Counted from the first letter of the stretch, positions 8,383-17,466 are shown. The stretch: 64,000 nucleotides of DNA from SZUA-36 sp963753105 (GCA_963753105.1 CAVWBD010000004.1:48933-112932), one strand, 5' to 3'. Notes: a model not told the origin generated them from the letters alone. Made by a program: numbers and translations.

Positions 8383-10116
8383 TCACCAGCCGCCGCCACC
8401 ACCGCCACCACCACCGCCGCCGGAAAACCCGCCGCCGCCGGAACCCGAAGAGGAACCGGGAGGCGAAGAGGCCGAGGCGATTGCAGTGGAGAAACCGCTG
8501 TTAAAATCATTGCCCAGGTGGTGCAGGCCGGCCAGCCCCGTGCTGTGGCCAATATACCAGTGCGGCCGGTAGGCATCGCGGCCCTCCTGGTCCACGGGGA
8601 AATCCCTTGCAAAACGGTCACACCAGTTGTTCTCCACGCCCAGGGCAAAGGCAAAAGGCAAAAATAACTCGAAGACCTCCGGTGTGAGTTCGGGCGATCG
8701 CATACGTTCCAAACGGGATTGTTCAGCGGTATCGAGGTACATCCTGAATCCTTCGATCTCATCCATGATGCGCCGCCCGGCCGGGGTCGGCGCTCGCATC
8801 AGGTACAAAAATACCAGGTGCAGGGCAAAGGAGAGCACGGAATATACGACCCATAAAACCGGTCCGGCATTCATGAACGCAGCGATACCCGCTGCCGCGA
8901 TGGTCAGCACAATGGCCGGCAGGGCGTAAATGGAATTGAGGTTGAACAGGCGACCGAGGTGTTCGTCCTTCAGGGCCTTTTTCAGTGCCGTGCGGGCCTT
9001 TGAAAAAGCCTCGTGATTTTCCTGGTCAAGCTTTATCTGTGCCGTTGCGCCTTGGTTGAACAAGGCATCCAGGACTGCAATTTCGCCCTTGCTGGCGACC
9101 ACGTTTCCAGGCGCATCCTGGCGGTACAAGGTGAACTCTTCATCGCTTTCCTTGATTTGCAAATAGCCCTTGACCCCCAGGCTGACAACCGCAGCGGCAA
9201 ACGCCTGCTGGGTGAAAGACATGGTGCGGATGTAACTGCAGCCAGCCGGTGTCAGCCCCTTTGGTGGTTTAAATCTCGGAATGATGATGCCCTTGCGCGG
9301 ATCACGGCCCAGCTTGTTCCAGGCCCATGAGTACCAGCCCAGCGACAGCAGGAACCCTGCCAGCATCGCCAGCGCTGCCCGATTGTCACCAAGGAAATAT
9401 CCCAGGCGTTCGGCTGCGGTGGGCTCAGAGACGATACCTTTTGGCCAGCCCACGGCAATGGTCAGGTTTTCGTGGGGTTTAAGCCCGTGGGTCGTGTAAA
9501 ACCCGATTTTGCGGTCACCGGTAATGCTGGCCGCTGCATTCTTTTCTGTGGAGCCCTGGCGGCCGGTGTAAAAGTCCAGGCGCAGGTCATCCGGGTCGAC
9601 CGCCTGTGGAAGTTCGATAACGGCGCTGGCGCGATCGATGGAAAACTTCCAGTCACTGCCGGTTACGTTCCAGTAGAGTTCGTCAAAGTCTTCGAAATAT
9701 CCCAATTGACGTGTCGTGTGGTAACGAAAACGGTATTCGTGGATACCCGGTGTGAGCACGCGATCGGCGCTGCCGAAATATACCCGCACGCCGTTGGACA
9801 CATGCTGGGTGTGGAACACTTCTTCGCGGTCATTACGCAGCAGGTCCAGGATGTCGAATGTGACCCTGTAGCGATTGCCGTAACGGTCCTTGTAGGTGGT
9901 TGGGAAGTCCCTGTAGATACCGCGGCGGATTTCCTTGCCTTCGGTGTTCACGCGAATGGTTTCGGTCACCAGCATACTGCTGTCGGGCCTGATCAGGATG
10001 TCGGCGTGGTACAGCAGTATCCTTTCACTGGCAAAGGCGGTAGAGCCCAGCAACAGGCAAACGGTTGCCAGCAGGGGGAGGGCGCTACCTAACCCGTGTC
10101 GCCTAAAGGTCAACAT
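8383..10116 (-). CDS. DUF2207 membrane protein with Gly-rich tail
   Basis: A 577-residue protein. I chose ATG 10116 because GAGGAG precedes it and a signal peptide follows (LPLLATVCLLLGSTAFA). The long extracytoplasmic DUF2207 domain (about 25-230) contains GIYRDFPTTYKDRYGNRY. It is followed by a transmembrane helix (AALAMLAGFLLSLGWYSW), a cytoplasmic part, two more helices near 390-430, and a C-terminal tail of Ser/Gly with 11 consecutive Gly before the final Trp, typical of this family. The start overlaps the LemA stop by 14 bases, so the two are translationally coupled. LemA/DUF2207 pairs are common and of unknown function. Confidence 0.88.
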   Translation of the reverse strand: MLTFRRHGLGSALPLLATVCLLLGSTAFASERILLYHADILIRPDSSMLVTETIRVNTEGKEIRRGIYRDFPTTYKDRYGNRYRVTFDILDLLRNDREEVFHTQHVSNGVRVYFGSADRVLTPGIHEYRFRYHTTRQLGYFEDFDELYWNVTGSDWKFSIDRASAVIELPQAVDPDDLRLDFYTGRQGSTEKNAAASITGDRKIGFYTTHGLKPHENLTIAVGWPKGIVSEPTAAERLGYFLGDNRAALAMLAGFLLSLGWYSWAWNKLGRDPRKGIIIPRFKPPKGLTPAGCSYIRTMSFTQQAFAAAVVSLGVKGYLQIKESDEEFTLYRQDAPGNVVASKGEIAVLDALFNQGATAQIKLDQENHEAFSKARTALKKALKDEHLGRLFNLNSIYALPAIVLTIAAAGIAAFMNAGPVLWVVYSVLSFALHLVFLYLMRAPTPAGRRIMDEIEGFRMYLDTAEQSRLERMRSPELTPEVFELFLPFAFALGVENNWCDRFARDFPVDQEGRDAYRPHWYIGHSTGLAGLHHLGNDFNSGFSTAIASASSPPGSSSGSGGGGFSGGGGGGGGGGGW

Positions 10117-10651
10117 CGGGGGTACTCCTCTGGCTGGCGAGTTCAATTTCAAAAAACTCCGCGGGCATGAATCTGAACATGCCGGCGATGATATTGGACG
10201 GAAAGCTCTCGACCAGGTTGTTATTATCACGCACAGCGCCATTGTAATAGCGGCGGGCATACTGCAGGTGATCCTCGATTTCCACCAGGCTGGCATGGAG
10301 TTGCTGGAAACCTTCGCTGGCTTTGAGGTCCGGGTAGTCTTCGGCCAATGCAAACAGGCGTCCCAGCGAACGGGATAATGCGGTTTCCTGTTTTGCCCGC
10401 GTATCCACGCTTGATTCCACCGTGCTGCGTATTTGGGCAACTTCCTCGAATACGGAAGACTCGTGCCTGGCATATCCCTTCACCGTTTGTACCAGGTTGG
10501 GAACCAATTCAGAGCGCTTTTGCAACTGCACGTCTATTCCGGCCCAGGCCTCGTTGACCAGGTTGCGGTTGCGCACCAGGCGGTTGTATATCCAGACCAC
10601 TGCTATCAGCAGGAGAATGATCAATGTGAACAGTATTTCAGTCATTTGCAT
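10103..10651 (-). CDS. LemA family membrane protein
   Basis: About 182 residues. An N-terminal transmembrane helix (LFTLIILLLIAVVWIY) is followed by the diagnostic LemA segment NRLVRNRNLVNEAWAGIDVQ and the RSELVPNLVQTVKGYA helix, then ARRYYNGAVRDNN and FPSNIIAGMF. LemA forms a four-helix bundle anchored to the inner membrane. Starts at 10651 or 10645 (ATG) are equally possible; no strong ribosome site separates them. It is first in a two-gene operon with the DUF2207 protein. Confidence 0.92.
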   Translation of the reverse strand: MQMTEILFTLIILLLIAVVWIYNRLVRNRNLVNEAWAGIDVQLQKRSELVPNLVQTVKGYARHESSVFEEVAQIRSTVESSVDTRAKQETALSRSLGRLFALAEDYPDLKASEGFQQLHASLVEIEDHLQYARRYYNGAVRDNNNLVESFPSNIIAGMFRFMPAEFFEIELASQRSTPDVDL

Positions 10652-10823
10652 CCGTGACAAAATTGGAGAGGCTATGCGCCCATTATCAGTTCCGTCGTGG
10701 TATCAATCAATCGGCATAATGCGGGCGCTTTGATCGTTAAAAAAAGGGTACCCAAGAGGCGCAGCTGTTCAACGGGTAACAAGGTGAAACCCCGGGACGG
10801 ACTATAATGCCGGATCGGCGATA

Positions 10824-11108
10824 ATGGAGCACATGATGCGGTGGTACGTTTACATGATCAGGGCCAGTGACAACAGCCTGTATACCGGCATCACCACTGA
10901 CGTGCAGCGCAGGTTTGAAGAGCACGGCAGCCCCGACAAGGGTGCACGTTTTTTCCGGGGCAGGGAACCGGTGGAAGTGGTCTATACAGAAATACACCCT
11001 GACCGCAGCAGTGCGTTGAAACGCGAAGCGGCCATTAAAAACTTGAGCCGGGATCAAAAAGTGGAACTGGTGGGAGGGTGGAAGAAGCCGCCGAGGCGCC
11101 CCTGTTGA
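10824..11108 (+). CDS. GIY-YIG nuclease family protein (YhbQ type)
   Basis: A 94-residue single-domain protein. The GIY-YIG core reads WYVYMIRASDNSLYTGITTD, with the catalytic Arg in VQRRFEEH and a Glu-Lys region ALKREAAIKNLSR, as in the small UPF0213/YhbQ group. Start could also be the ATG pair at 10833/10836, preceded by GGAG. The family has weak DNA nuclease activity or repair roles. It stands alone, convergent to nothing and followed by about 320 non-coding bases. Confidence 0.85.
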   Translation: MEHMMRWYVYMIRASDNSLYTGITTDVQRRFEEHGSPDKGARFFRGREPVEVVYTEIHPDRSSALKREAAIKNLSRDQKVELVGGWKKPPRRPC

Positions 11109-11362
11109 CGTGCGACAATCCTTGTCGGTAAGTAAGGGGTAACTAAGTTCAACTGCGCCAAGGCTGATTGGATAATATACCAGAACAATTTAAAGTACAA
11201 GCACTTATATTGATATTGTAATGTTCTACTATAAACAATAAAAACAGGAACATTAATTCGCGCATCGGGCGTGGTGATTATTTGCGTTTCCGATACCAGG
11301 CAAAATCCCGTCGTCTATTGACCCCGTACTATTGTCGGTGCCAGGCGGTGGTGATGTAGTTG
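11109..11362. other. Intergenic DNA upstream of the his promoter
   Basis: About 250 bases without a gene; AT-rich around 11160-11260. No conventional histidine-rich leader peptide with consecutive His codons is visible before the operon, which argues against classical his attenuation. Confidence 0.4.
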
Positions 11363-11390
11363 TTGCAATACAGAATCATTCTGTTATGCT
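11363..11390 (+). promoter_or_regulatory. Predicted sigma70-type his promoter
   Basis: TTGCAA (11363-11368) and TATGCT (11385-11390) are separated by 16 bases, close to the -35/-10 consensus. Transcription would begin near 11397, giving a leader of about 33 bases before the ATG at 11430. The spacer holds a perfect palindrome (next entries). Confidence 0.5.
11370..11384. promoter_or_regulatory. Palindrome in the promoter spacer
   Basis: ACAGAAT-C-ATTCTGT: two perfect 7-base arms around one central base, exactly filling the -35/-10 spacer. Placement suggests a binding site for a dimeric regulator. Confidence 0.45.
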
Positions 11391-11399
11391 TCGCTCTAG

Positions 11400-11419
11400 T
11401 GTATTAACGCATTAATACA
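11400..11419. promoter_or_regulatory. Palindromic operator candidate at the his transcription start
   Basis: TGTATTAA-CGCA-TTAATACA: perfect 8-base arms with a 4-base spacer, ending 10 bases before the first ATG of the operon. It would overlap the start of transcription, a position typical for repression. The first gene encodes a TrpR-like DNA-binding domain, so autoregulation is an obvious hypothesis. Confidence 0.5.
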
Positions 11420-11429
11420 GTAGAACAAA

Positions 11430-12623
11430 ATGAAACAGCATAGTGAAGAACAGAAAAAGGCATTGAAAGCAACAGCAGAATCCCTGTACCGGGCATTCCT
11501 GACCCTGGAAAAACCAGGCGAGGTTCGCCAGTTCCTGCTTGATCTGTGTACCCCTTCGGAGGTCGAGGCCATGGTGGACCGCTGGTGGACCGCTTCGTTG
11601 TTAAAAGAGGGCCGCAGTTACCGGGAAATCAGTGACATGACCGGTGTCAGTGTCACAACTATTGGCCGTGTGGCCCGTTATATGAATATGGGTGAAGGCG
11701 GGTACCGCCTGGCCATGCGCCGCGAGAAGGCAGGCAAAAATGACATGAACAGAATCAGAATCGCAATTCAGAGATCAGGCCGCTTGTCGGAACGTTCGCT
11801 CGAGTTATTGCAAAACTGCGGTCTGCGTTTCGCACGCAGCAAGGACAAGTTGTACTGGTACGGCCAGGATTTCCCGGTTGACCTGCTGCTGGTCCGTGAC
11901 GATGACATCCCACGTATTTTGCTGGACGGCGTCTGCGATCTCGGCATCGTTGGACAGAATATTGCCCTGGAAGTCATGCGGGAAGGTGAAGGAAGAGAGC
12001 TCGAGGAACTGCGAAACCTTGGTTTCGGACGCTGCCGGCTTTCCATAGCGGTTCCGGAAAAGTCCGGAATCAGCAGCTTTGATGACCTGGAAGGGTGCCG
12101 GATCGCCACCTCTTACCCGGCGTTGACCAACAGCCTGCTCGCCGAACGTGGTGTGCAGGCCGAGATGGTCAAGCTTTCAGGGTCGGTCGAAATTGCCCCG
12201 GGACTCGGTACGGCCGACGCCATTTCCGACCTGGTCTCGACCGGCACAACCCTGCGCGCCAACCACCTGGTTGAAATGGAGGTGCTGTTTGAAAGCAGCG
12301 CAGCGCTGTACTGCCGACCGGATCGCGTTCCGGAAGAAAAACAGGCATTGCTGAAACGCCTGCTCGCCAGGCTGGATGGTGTTTTGCAGGCGGCCGAGAG
12401 CAAATACGTCATGTTGCACGCCCCGCGTGAGGCGGTGGAAAAAATTACGCAATTGCTGCCCGGCGCGGAACACCCCAGCCTGATGAATCTCGAGAGTGAT
12501 CCCGGGCGGGTGGCGCTGCACGCAGTTTGCCGCGAGGGCGTGTTCTGGGAACACCTCGAAGCGCTGAAGGGTGCCGGCGCATCGGCGATCCTGGTCGTGC
12601 CGGTTGAAAAGATGCTCGGGTAG
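11430..12623 (+). CDS. hisG: TrpR-like (YerC/YecD) domain fused to ATP phosphoribosyltransferase HisG
   Basis: One frame of 397 residues. Residues 1-104 are a TrpR-superfamily YerC/YecD domain: FLLDLCTPSEVEAMVDRWW, a helix-turn-helix with EGRSYREISDMTGVSVTTIGRV, and the family end YMNMGEGGYRLAMRR. Residues 106-397 (ATG at 11745) are a complete long-form HisG: RIRIAIQRSGRL, DLGIVGQNI, the PRPP-binding strand DAISDLVSTGTTLRAN and a C-terminal ACT-like regulatory domain, probably for histidine feedback. HisG catalyses the first step of histidine synthesis, condensing ATP with PRPP. The junction AAAAATGACATGA would give separate overlapping genes if one base of the A-run were different, so the fusion may be real or a sequence error. 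Confidence 0.88.
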   Translation: MKQHSEEQKKALKATAESLYRAFLTLEKPGEVRQFLLDLCTPSEVEAMVDRWWTASLLKEGRSYREISDMTGVSVTTIGRVARYMNMGEGGYRLAMRREKAGKNDMNRIRIAIQRSGRLSERSLELLQNCGLRFARSKDKLYWYGQDFPVDLLLVRDDDIPRILLDGVCDLGIVGQNIALEVMREGEGRELEELRNLGFGRCRLSIAVPEKSGISSFDDLEGCRIATSYPALTNSLLAERGVQAEMVKLSGSVEIAPGLGTADAISDLVSTGTTLRANHLVEMEVLFESSAALYCRPDRVPEEKQALLKRLLARLDGVLQAAESKYVMLHAPREAVEKITQLLPGAEHPSLMNLESDPGRVALHAVCREGVFWEHLEALKGAGASAILVVPVEKMLG

Positions 12624-12635
12624 GCAGGCCTGAAC

Positions 12636-13955
12636 ATGGACATTCGCGTACCGGACATAGTTAATTGGGCACAGGCAAACGCCACCCAACGGGTGGCAGC
12701 CATCCAGCGCCCGCCATTGCCGGAACTGGATATTGAACAGGCCGTAAGTGCGATCATTGCGCAGGTCAGGGAACAAGGCGATGAAGCGCTACGCCGTTTG
12801 TCCCGCAAATACGATGGTGTTGAACTGGAAGAGCTCGAAGTCAGTGCCGCGGAATGGGCGGCGGCCGAGCCCGCTGTAGCCCCGGACGTCCTGCAAGCCA
12901 TGGATGATGCCATCGCCCGGATCGACAGACTTTCACCGGGCAGGAATGCCCCGTCCGCTGAGTATTGAAACTGCACCCGGCGTGCGCTGCGAGGCACGTT
13001 ATCTGCCGATATCCCCGGTGGGTCTGTATGTGCCCGGCGGAAGCGCCCCCTTGATTTCGACGGTCCTGATGCTGGCGGTGCCTGCGCGTATTGCCGGTTG
13101 TGAGGAGATCATCCTGTGCACACCACCTGACAGCGAAGGTTGCGTGCCAGCCACGATCCTGGCTGCGGCAGCACGTTGTGGTGTCAAGCGGGTATTCAAG
13201 GCCGGAGGTGCGCAGGCGATTGCGGCGATGGGCCTGGGAACCGAAAGCATCCCGGCTTGTGCAAAGCTGTATGGACCTGGCAATGCCTGGGTTACCGAGG
13301 CCAAACAGCAGATTTCCGTCATGCCCGGTGGCGCCGCGCGTGACATGCCGGCCGGGCCCTCGGAGGTACTGGTCATTGCCGGTAAGGACGCCGACCCCGT
13401 CGCCGTGTGCTGGGATCTGCTCTCCCAGGCCGAACACGGTCCGGATTCACAGTCCATTGTCATCAGTGACAGTGAGCCGCTGTTGGAACAGGTGGGCCGT
13501 TCACTGGTCGAATTGGCAGCGGGATCTACCACGGGCGGCTATCCTCGCTGAATCTTTGCAATACCTCAGGCGTATACGGGTGGATTCGATTTCCCAGGCC
13601 GTGGAAATCAGTAATCGTTATGCACCCGAGCACCTGATATTGAACTGCAAGGATCCGGAGCAGGCTGGCCGAAGGTGTCACGGCGGCCGGTTCGGTATTC
13701 ATCGGGCCATACACGCCTGAATCGCTCGGGGATTATTGTTCCGGCACCAACCACGTGCTGCCGACCTACGGTTATGCGCGTGCTTACAGTGGCCTGTCGG
13801 TCAACGATTTTCTGCGTCGCATGACCTTGCAACGGGCCAGCCTGTTTGGCCTGCGTGCCGTGGGCCCCTGCGCCGCGACGCTGGCACGGGCGGAAGGCCT
13901 GGACGCCCACCGGATGGCGGTTGAATACCGCCTCAACGAAAGCGTCAGCAAGTGA
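12636..13955 (+). CDS. hisD: Histidinol dehydrogenase HisD, frameshifted as sequenced
   Basis: The full HisD reads through three frames. 12636 to about 12930 gives the N-terminus (VSAIIAQVREQGDEALRRLS, KYDGVELEELEV). About 12930-13525 gives YLPISPVGLYVPGG, RVFKAGGAQAIAAMG and GPGNAWVTEAKQQI. Then come AILAESLQYLRRI, NRYAPEHLIL, GSVFIGPYTPESLGD, GTNHVLPTYGYARAYSGLS and the end at 13955. Three single-base shifts, near 12930, 13525 and 13668, break it. Zn-site and NAD-site motifs are intact once frames are joined. HisD oxidises L-histidinol to histidine in two NAD-dependent steps. Since the rest of the operon is intact, sequence error is more likely than gene loss. Confidence 0.85.
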
Positions 13956-13958
13956 AAA

Positions 13959-15048
13959 TGGACATCAAGGCCCTGGCACAGGCCGGAAATCGTTGCCATG
14001 CAGCCTTATGAATCGGCCCGTAAAAGCACTGCGGCCGACGGCATCCTGTTGAACGCCAACGAGTCACCCTCGACCTTGGTCGATGACCCCGAGTGGCAAC
14101 GCCTGAAGCTGAACCGCTATCCCTCACCCCAGCCTGCAGAACTGAAGACCCGCCTGGCGGGCCTTTACGGCGTGCCCGAATCCAATTTGCTGATCACCCG
14201 CGGCAGCGACGAGGGTATCGACCTGCTGACCCGGGTATTTTGCCGGCCGGGCCAGGACGCGATCGTTGAATGCACGCCCTGCTTCGGAATGTACCGCATA
14301 TCCGCCACCATCCAGGGGGCGAGGGTCATCGACGTGCCCCGGCAAGCAGGAAAACGGCTTCGAGATTGATTTCGCGGAACTGGAACGTGTCATCGCTGCA
14401 CAGGACGGTGTCCGCTTGGTATTTTTAACCTCACCGAATAATCCCACCGGGGATGTGATCGAACGTGACCAATTGGAAAGGATCCTGGCCGCCTGCGAAG
14501 ACAAGGCGCTGGTGGTTTTGGACGAAGCCTATATCGAGTTCTGCAACGCGCCGTCTGCCGGCGAGCTCGTTAAGCGGTGGCCACATCTGGTGGTACTGCG
14601 GACCTTGTCCAAGGCCTGGGCTGCTGCTGCTGTGCGTTGCGGTATCGTCATTGCGGACCCGGCGGTGATCAACCTGTTGCAACGCGTGATCGCGCCTTAC
14701 CCATTGGCTGCCACGACGGTTGATGCCGCCCTGCGGGCGATTGGCGGGGACGTAGTTGACCGCCAACGGCAATTTGTCCAGGCGGTCAGAAAAGGCCGGG
14801 CGGATTTGCACGCATTTCTTAAGCAATGCGGCTGGATCAGGGATGCCTGGCAAAGCAAGGCCAATTTCATCCTGGTGCGTGTCTCCGATGCCGATGGCCT
14901 GGTGGACTGGTGCGCGGCCAACGGAATACGCATCCGAAACTTCAACTCGCAACCGGGCCTGCAGGGTTGTGTGCGCCTGACCATCGGCAGCGAGGCGGAA
15001 ATGGCAGCGCTTAAATCCGTCCTGCAAGCCTACGGGGAGCAGATATGA
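13959..15048 (+). CDS. hisC: Histidinol-phosphate aminotransferase HisC, frameshifted as sequenced
   Basis: The start is the ATG at 13959 (MDIKALAQ); one extra base near 13980 must be removed to continue as PEIVAMQPYESARK. A second shift near 14340 separates TIQGARVIDVP from ENGFEIDFAELE. Joined, it is a normal class I/II PLP enzyme of about 362 residues: LLNANESP, NRYPSPQPAELK, SPNNPTGD, the internal-aldimine region LRTLSKAWAAAAVRCG with the PLP Lys, and the C-terminal domain ending QAYGEQI. It transaminates imidazole-acetol phosphate with glutamate. The stop overlaps the hisB start by four bases (ATGA). Confidence 0.87.
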
Positions 15049-16118
15049 ATAATCCAAAACGCCGCATATTGTTCATCGACCGGGATGGGACACTGATTAC
15101 CGAGCCGGAAGATGAACAGGTTGACAGCCTGGAAAAACTGGAACTCCTCGAAGGTGTGATTCCGGCCCTCCTGCAACTCAAAGCGGCTGGCTACGAGTTT
15201 GTCATTGTCAGCAACCAGGATGGCCTCGGCACGGATGCTTACCCGGTGGAGGACTTCCAGGTACCGCATGACAAGATGTTGTCCCTGTTCGCTTCCCAGG
15301 GGATTCTGTTTGTCGCACAACACATCGACCCGCACTTTGAAAATGATGGATCAATGGACCGGAAGCCGGGTATCGGCATGGTGCTCGATTACCTCAAATC
15401 GGGTGAATTGGATCTCGAGGACAGCTGGGTGATTGGCGACCGTGAAACCGATCTGCAAATGGCTCAAAACATGGGCATCGGCGGTCTCAGGTGCGGGCCG
15501 GACGGTGAAAGCTGGGCGGAGATTGCCCGCTACCTTTGCACCCGGCCGCGCCGGGCGCTGGTTCAGCGTGATACCAACGAGACGAAGATCCGGGTCGAAG
15601 TCGACCTCGATGCCGCTGGCGGCAGCAGTATATCCACGGGTATCGGCTTTTTTGATCACATGCTGGAGCAGATTGCTGCCCACGGTAACTTCAGGCTGGA
15701 CCTGGTCTGCAAGGGTGATCTCGAAATCGATGAACACCACACGGTAGAGGATTGTGCGCTCGCGCTCGGCCAGGCGCTGGACAAGGCGCTCGGTGAGCGC
15801 CGCGGTATCGGCCGCTACGGTTTTGTTTTACCCATGGACGAATCGCTGGCAAGCGTGGCGATCGATCTGTCCGGACGGCCTGCGGTTTCATTCAGCGCAG
15901 ACTTCCCCCGTGATAACGTGGGTGAGTTGTCGACCGAGATGGTGCGCCACTTTTTTGCATCACTAAGCCAGTCACTGCGTTGCGCGCTGCACCTGGAAGT
16001 CGAGGGTGAGAACACGCACCACATGGTGGAGGGTTTATTCAAGGGCATGGGCAGGGCACTGCGGCCGGCCCTGGCGCGGGAGGGTGCGGACCTGCCCAGC
16101 ACCAAGGGTGTGTTATGA
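15045..16118 (+). CDS. hisB: Bifunctional histidinol-phosphatase / imidazoleglycerol-phosphate dehydratase HisB
   Basis: A 357-residue fused HisB. Residues 1-165 form the HAD-type phosphatase: nucleophile motif FIDRDGTLI (10-18), VSNQDG, and VIGDRETDLQMAQNMG. Residues 167-357 form the dehydratase: TKIRVEVDLD, FFDHMLEQIAAHG, DEHHTVEDCALALGQALDKALG and ENTHHMVEGLFKGMGRAL, with its metal-binding histidines. Oddity: the phosphatase zinc loop, which in E. coli reads CPHLPADECDCRKP, here reads DPHFENDGSMDRKP (95-108), so three of four ligands are changed to Asp/Ser. It lies in the his operon, overlapping hisC and hisH by four bases on each side. Confidence 0.93.
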   Translation: MNNPKRRILFIDRDGTLITEPEDEQVDSLEKLELLEGVIPALLQLKAAGYEFVIVSNQDGLGTDAYPVEDFQVPHDKMLSLFASQGILFVAQHIDPHFENDGSMDRKPGIGMVLDYLKSGELDLEDSWVIGDRETDLQMAQNMGIGGLRCGPDGESWAEIARYLCTRPRRALVQRDTNETKIRVEVDLDAAGGSSISTGIGFFDHMLEQIAAHGNFRLDLVCKGDLEIDEHHTVEDCALALGQALDKALGERRGIGRYGFVLPMDESLASVAIDLSGRPAVSFSADFPRDNVGELSTEMVRHFFASLSQSLRCALHLEVEGENTHHMVEGLFKGMGRALRPALAREGADLPSTKGVL

Positions 16119-16741
16119 CCACCCTGGCGATTATCGACAGCGGTGGAGCCAATATAAGCTCAGTCATGCATGCGCTGAGACGCCTGGGTGTCGAGCCGGT
16201 GTTTGCGCGTGATGCCGAAACGATACGCACGGCCGACCGCGTGATTTTGCCGGGCGTTGGCGCCGCTGGCGCCGCGATGGCGCGTTTGCGTGAATTGGGA
16301 CTGGTCGATTGCATTCGCACGCTGCAGCAACCCGTGCTTGGTATCTGTCTCGGTATGCAGCTGTTATTCGAGAAATCGATGGAAAACCAGGCCGGCGAAG
16401 CCGGTGTTGCCTGTCTTGGCTTGATCCCCGGCACCCTGGAGAAACTTGAACCTTCGGCCGGTGTGCGTGTGCCGCACATGGGCTGGAATACGACCACCGC
16501 GACCCGCGATAGCGACCTGTTGCGCGGACTACCCATCCAGCCCTGGTTTTACTTCGTGCATTCCTACCGTGCTCCGGTTGACGCGAGCACGCTGGCTACC
16601 TGCACCCACGGTGAAACCTTTGCCGCCATCGTGCAAAAAGACAATTTTTACGGCGCACAATTTCACCCCGAGCGCTCAGCCGGGGATGGGGCGAGGCTGT
16701 TGTCCAATTTCATGGAGGAGACCACTACCCGATGCAACTGA
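16115..16741 (+). CDS. hisH: Imidazole glycerol phosphate synthase glutaminase subunit HisH
   Basis: A 208-residue class I glutamine amidotransferase. The catalytic Cys is in LGICLGMQLLF (about residue 77), and the His-Glu pair in GAQFHPERSAGDG near 186. DSGGANISSV starts the protein as in other HisH. It produces ammonia from glutamine and channels it into HisF. It overlaps hisB (ATGA) and runs ten bases into hisA, consistent with coupled translation. Confidence 0.95.
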   Translation: MTTLAIIDSGGANISSVMHALRRLGVEPVFARDAETIRTADRVILPGVGAAGAAMARLRELGLVDCIRTLQQPVLGICLGMQLLFEKSMENQAGEAGVACLGLIPGTLEKLEPSAGVRVPHMGWNTTTATRDSDLLRGLPIQPWFYFVHSYRAPVDASTLATCTHGETFAAIVQKDNFYGAQFHPERSAGDGARLLSNFMEETTTRCN

Positions 16742-17466
16742 TACCGGCCATCGACCTGCTGGACGGACGCTGCGTACGTCTGCTGCACGGCAATTTCAAG
16801 CAAGTTTCATACTATCCGATGGACCCTCTCGACCTGGCGCGCAGCTATAGCGATGCCGGGGCTGGGTGGCTGCACGTGGTTGACCTGGCTGCATCCCGCG
16901 ACGGGGCCGCCGCCGATACCACAGCGCTGTTCAGCCTGCTTGCGCAGGCACCGCAATCGGTGCAAACCGGCGGCGGTGTAAGGGAAGGAAAGGACATTGA
17001 AAAGCGGCTGGATGCGGGCGCGGCCAGGGTCGTGGTTGGCAGCCTGTGCGTGACCGACAGCCACCGGTTTACGGGCTGGATGGCTCGTTTTGGCGCTGGT
17101 AACCTGGTCGCTGCACTGGATGTCCGGTTTGATGAGCAAGGCGTGCCCTGGCCACGGACCCACGGCTGGACCCGGCGCGGTGATGCGGACCTTTGGCAGG
17201 TGCTGGATGAACTGGCGGCAGGCGGGCTGCGCCACCTGTTGTGTACCGACATCAGCCGCGACGGTGCGCTCAGCGGACCCAACTTTGCGCTGTACGCCGA
17301 GATTGTCCAACGCTATCCACAACTGCAACTGCAGGCCTCGGGCGGTATTGCCGGTCTGAAAGACCTGGAACGGCTAAAACCTGCCGGCGCGGCGGGCGCG
17401 ATTACCGGCAAGGCCCTGTTGGAAGGGTGTTTCACCGTGGCGGAGGCCCTGGAGACACTGCGGTGA
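16732..17466 (+). CDS. hisA: ProFAR isomerase HisA
   Basis: A 244-residue (beta-alpha)8 barrel. The first catalytic Asp is in LIPAIDLLDGRCVRL, the second in LVAALDVRFDEQG. The phosphate-binding motifs are QTGGGVREGKDIE and QASGGIAGLKDLE, and the barrel ends with GAITGKALLEG. It catalyses the Amadori rearrangement of ProFAR to PRFAR. It is embedded in the his operon, its stop overlapping the GTG start of hisF. Confidence 0.95.
   Translation: MQLIPAIDLLDGRCVRLLHGNFKQVSYYPMDPLDLARSYSDAGAGWLHVVDLAASRDGAAADTTALFSLLAQAPQSVQTGGGVREGKDIEKRLDAGAARVVVGSLCVTDSHRFTGWMARFGAGNLVAALDVRFDEQGVPWPRTHGWTRRGDADLWQVLDELAAGGLRHLLCTDISRDGALSGPNFALYAEIVQRYPQLQLQASGGIAGLKDLERLKPAGAAGAITGKALLEGCFTVAEALETLR

Noticed and set aside
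12113..12997. Minus-strand Ser/Arg-rich frame across hisG-hisD
   Set aside because: Composition typical of antisense in GC-rich DNA; no family features.
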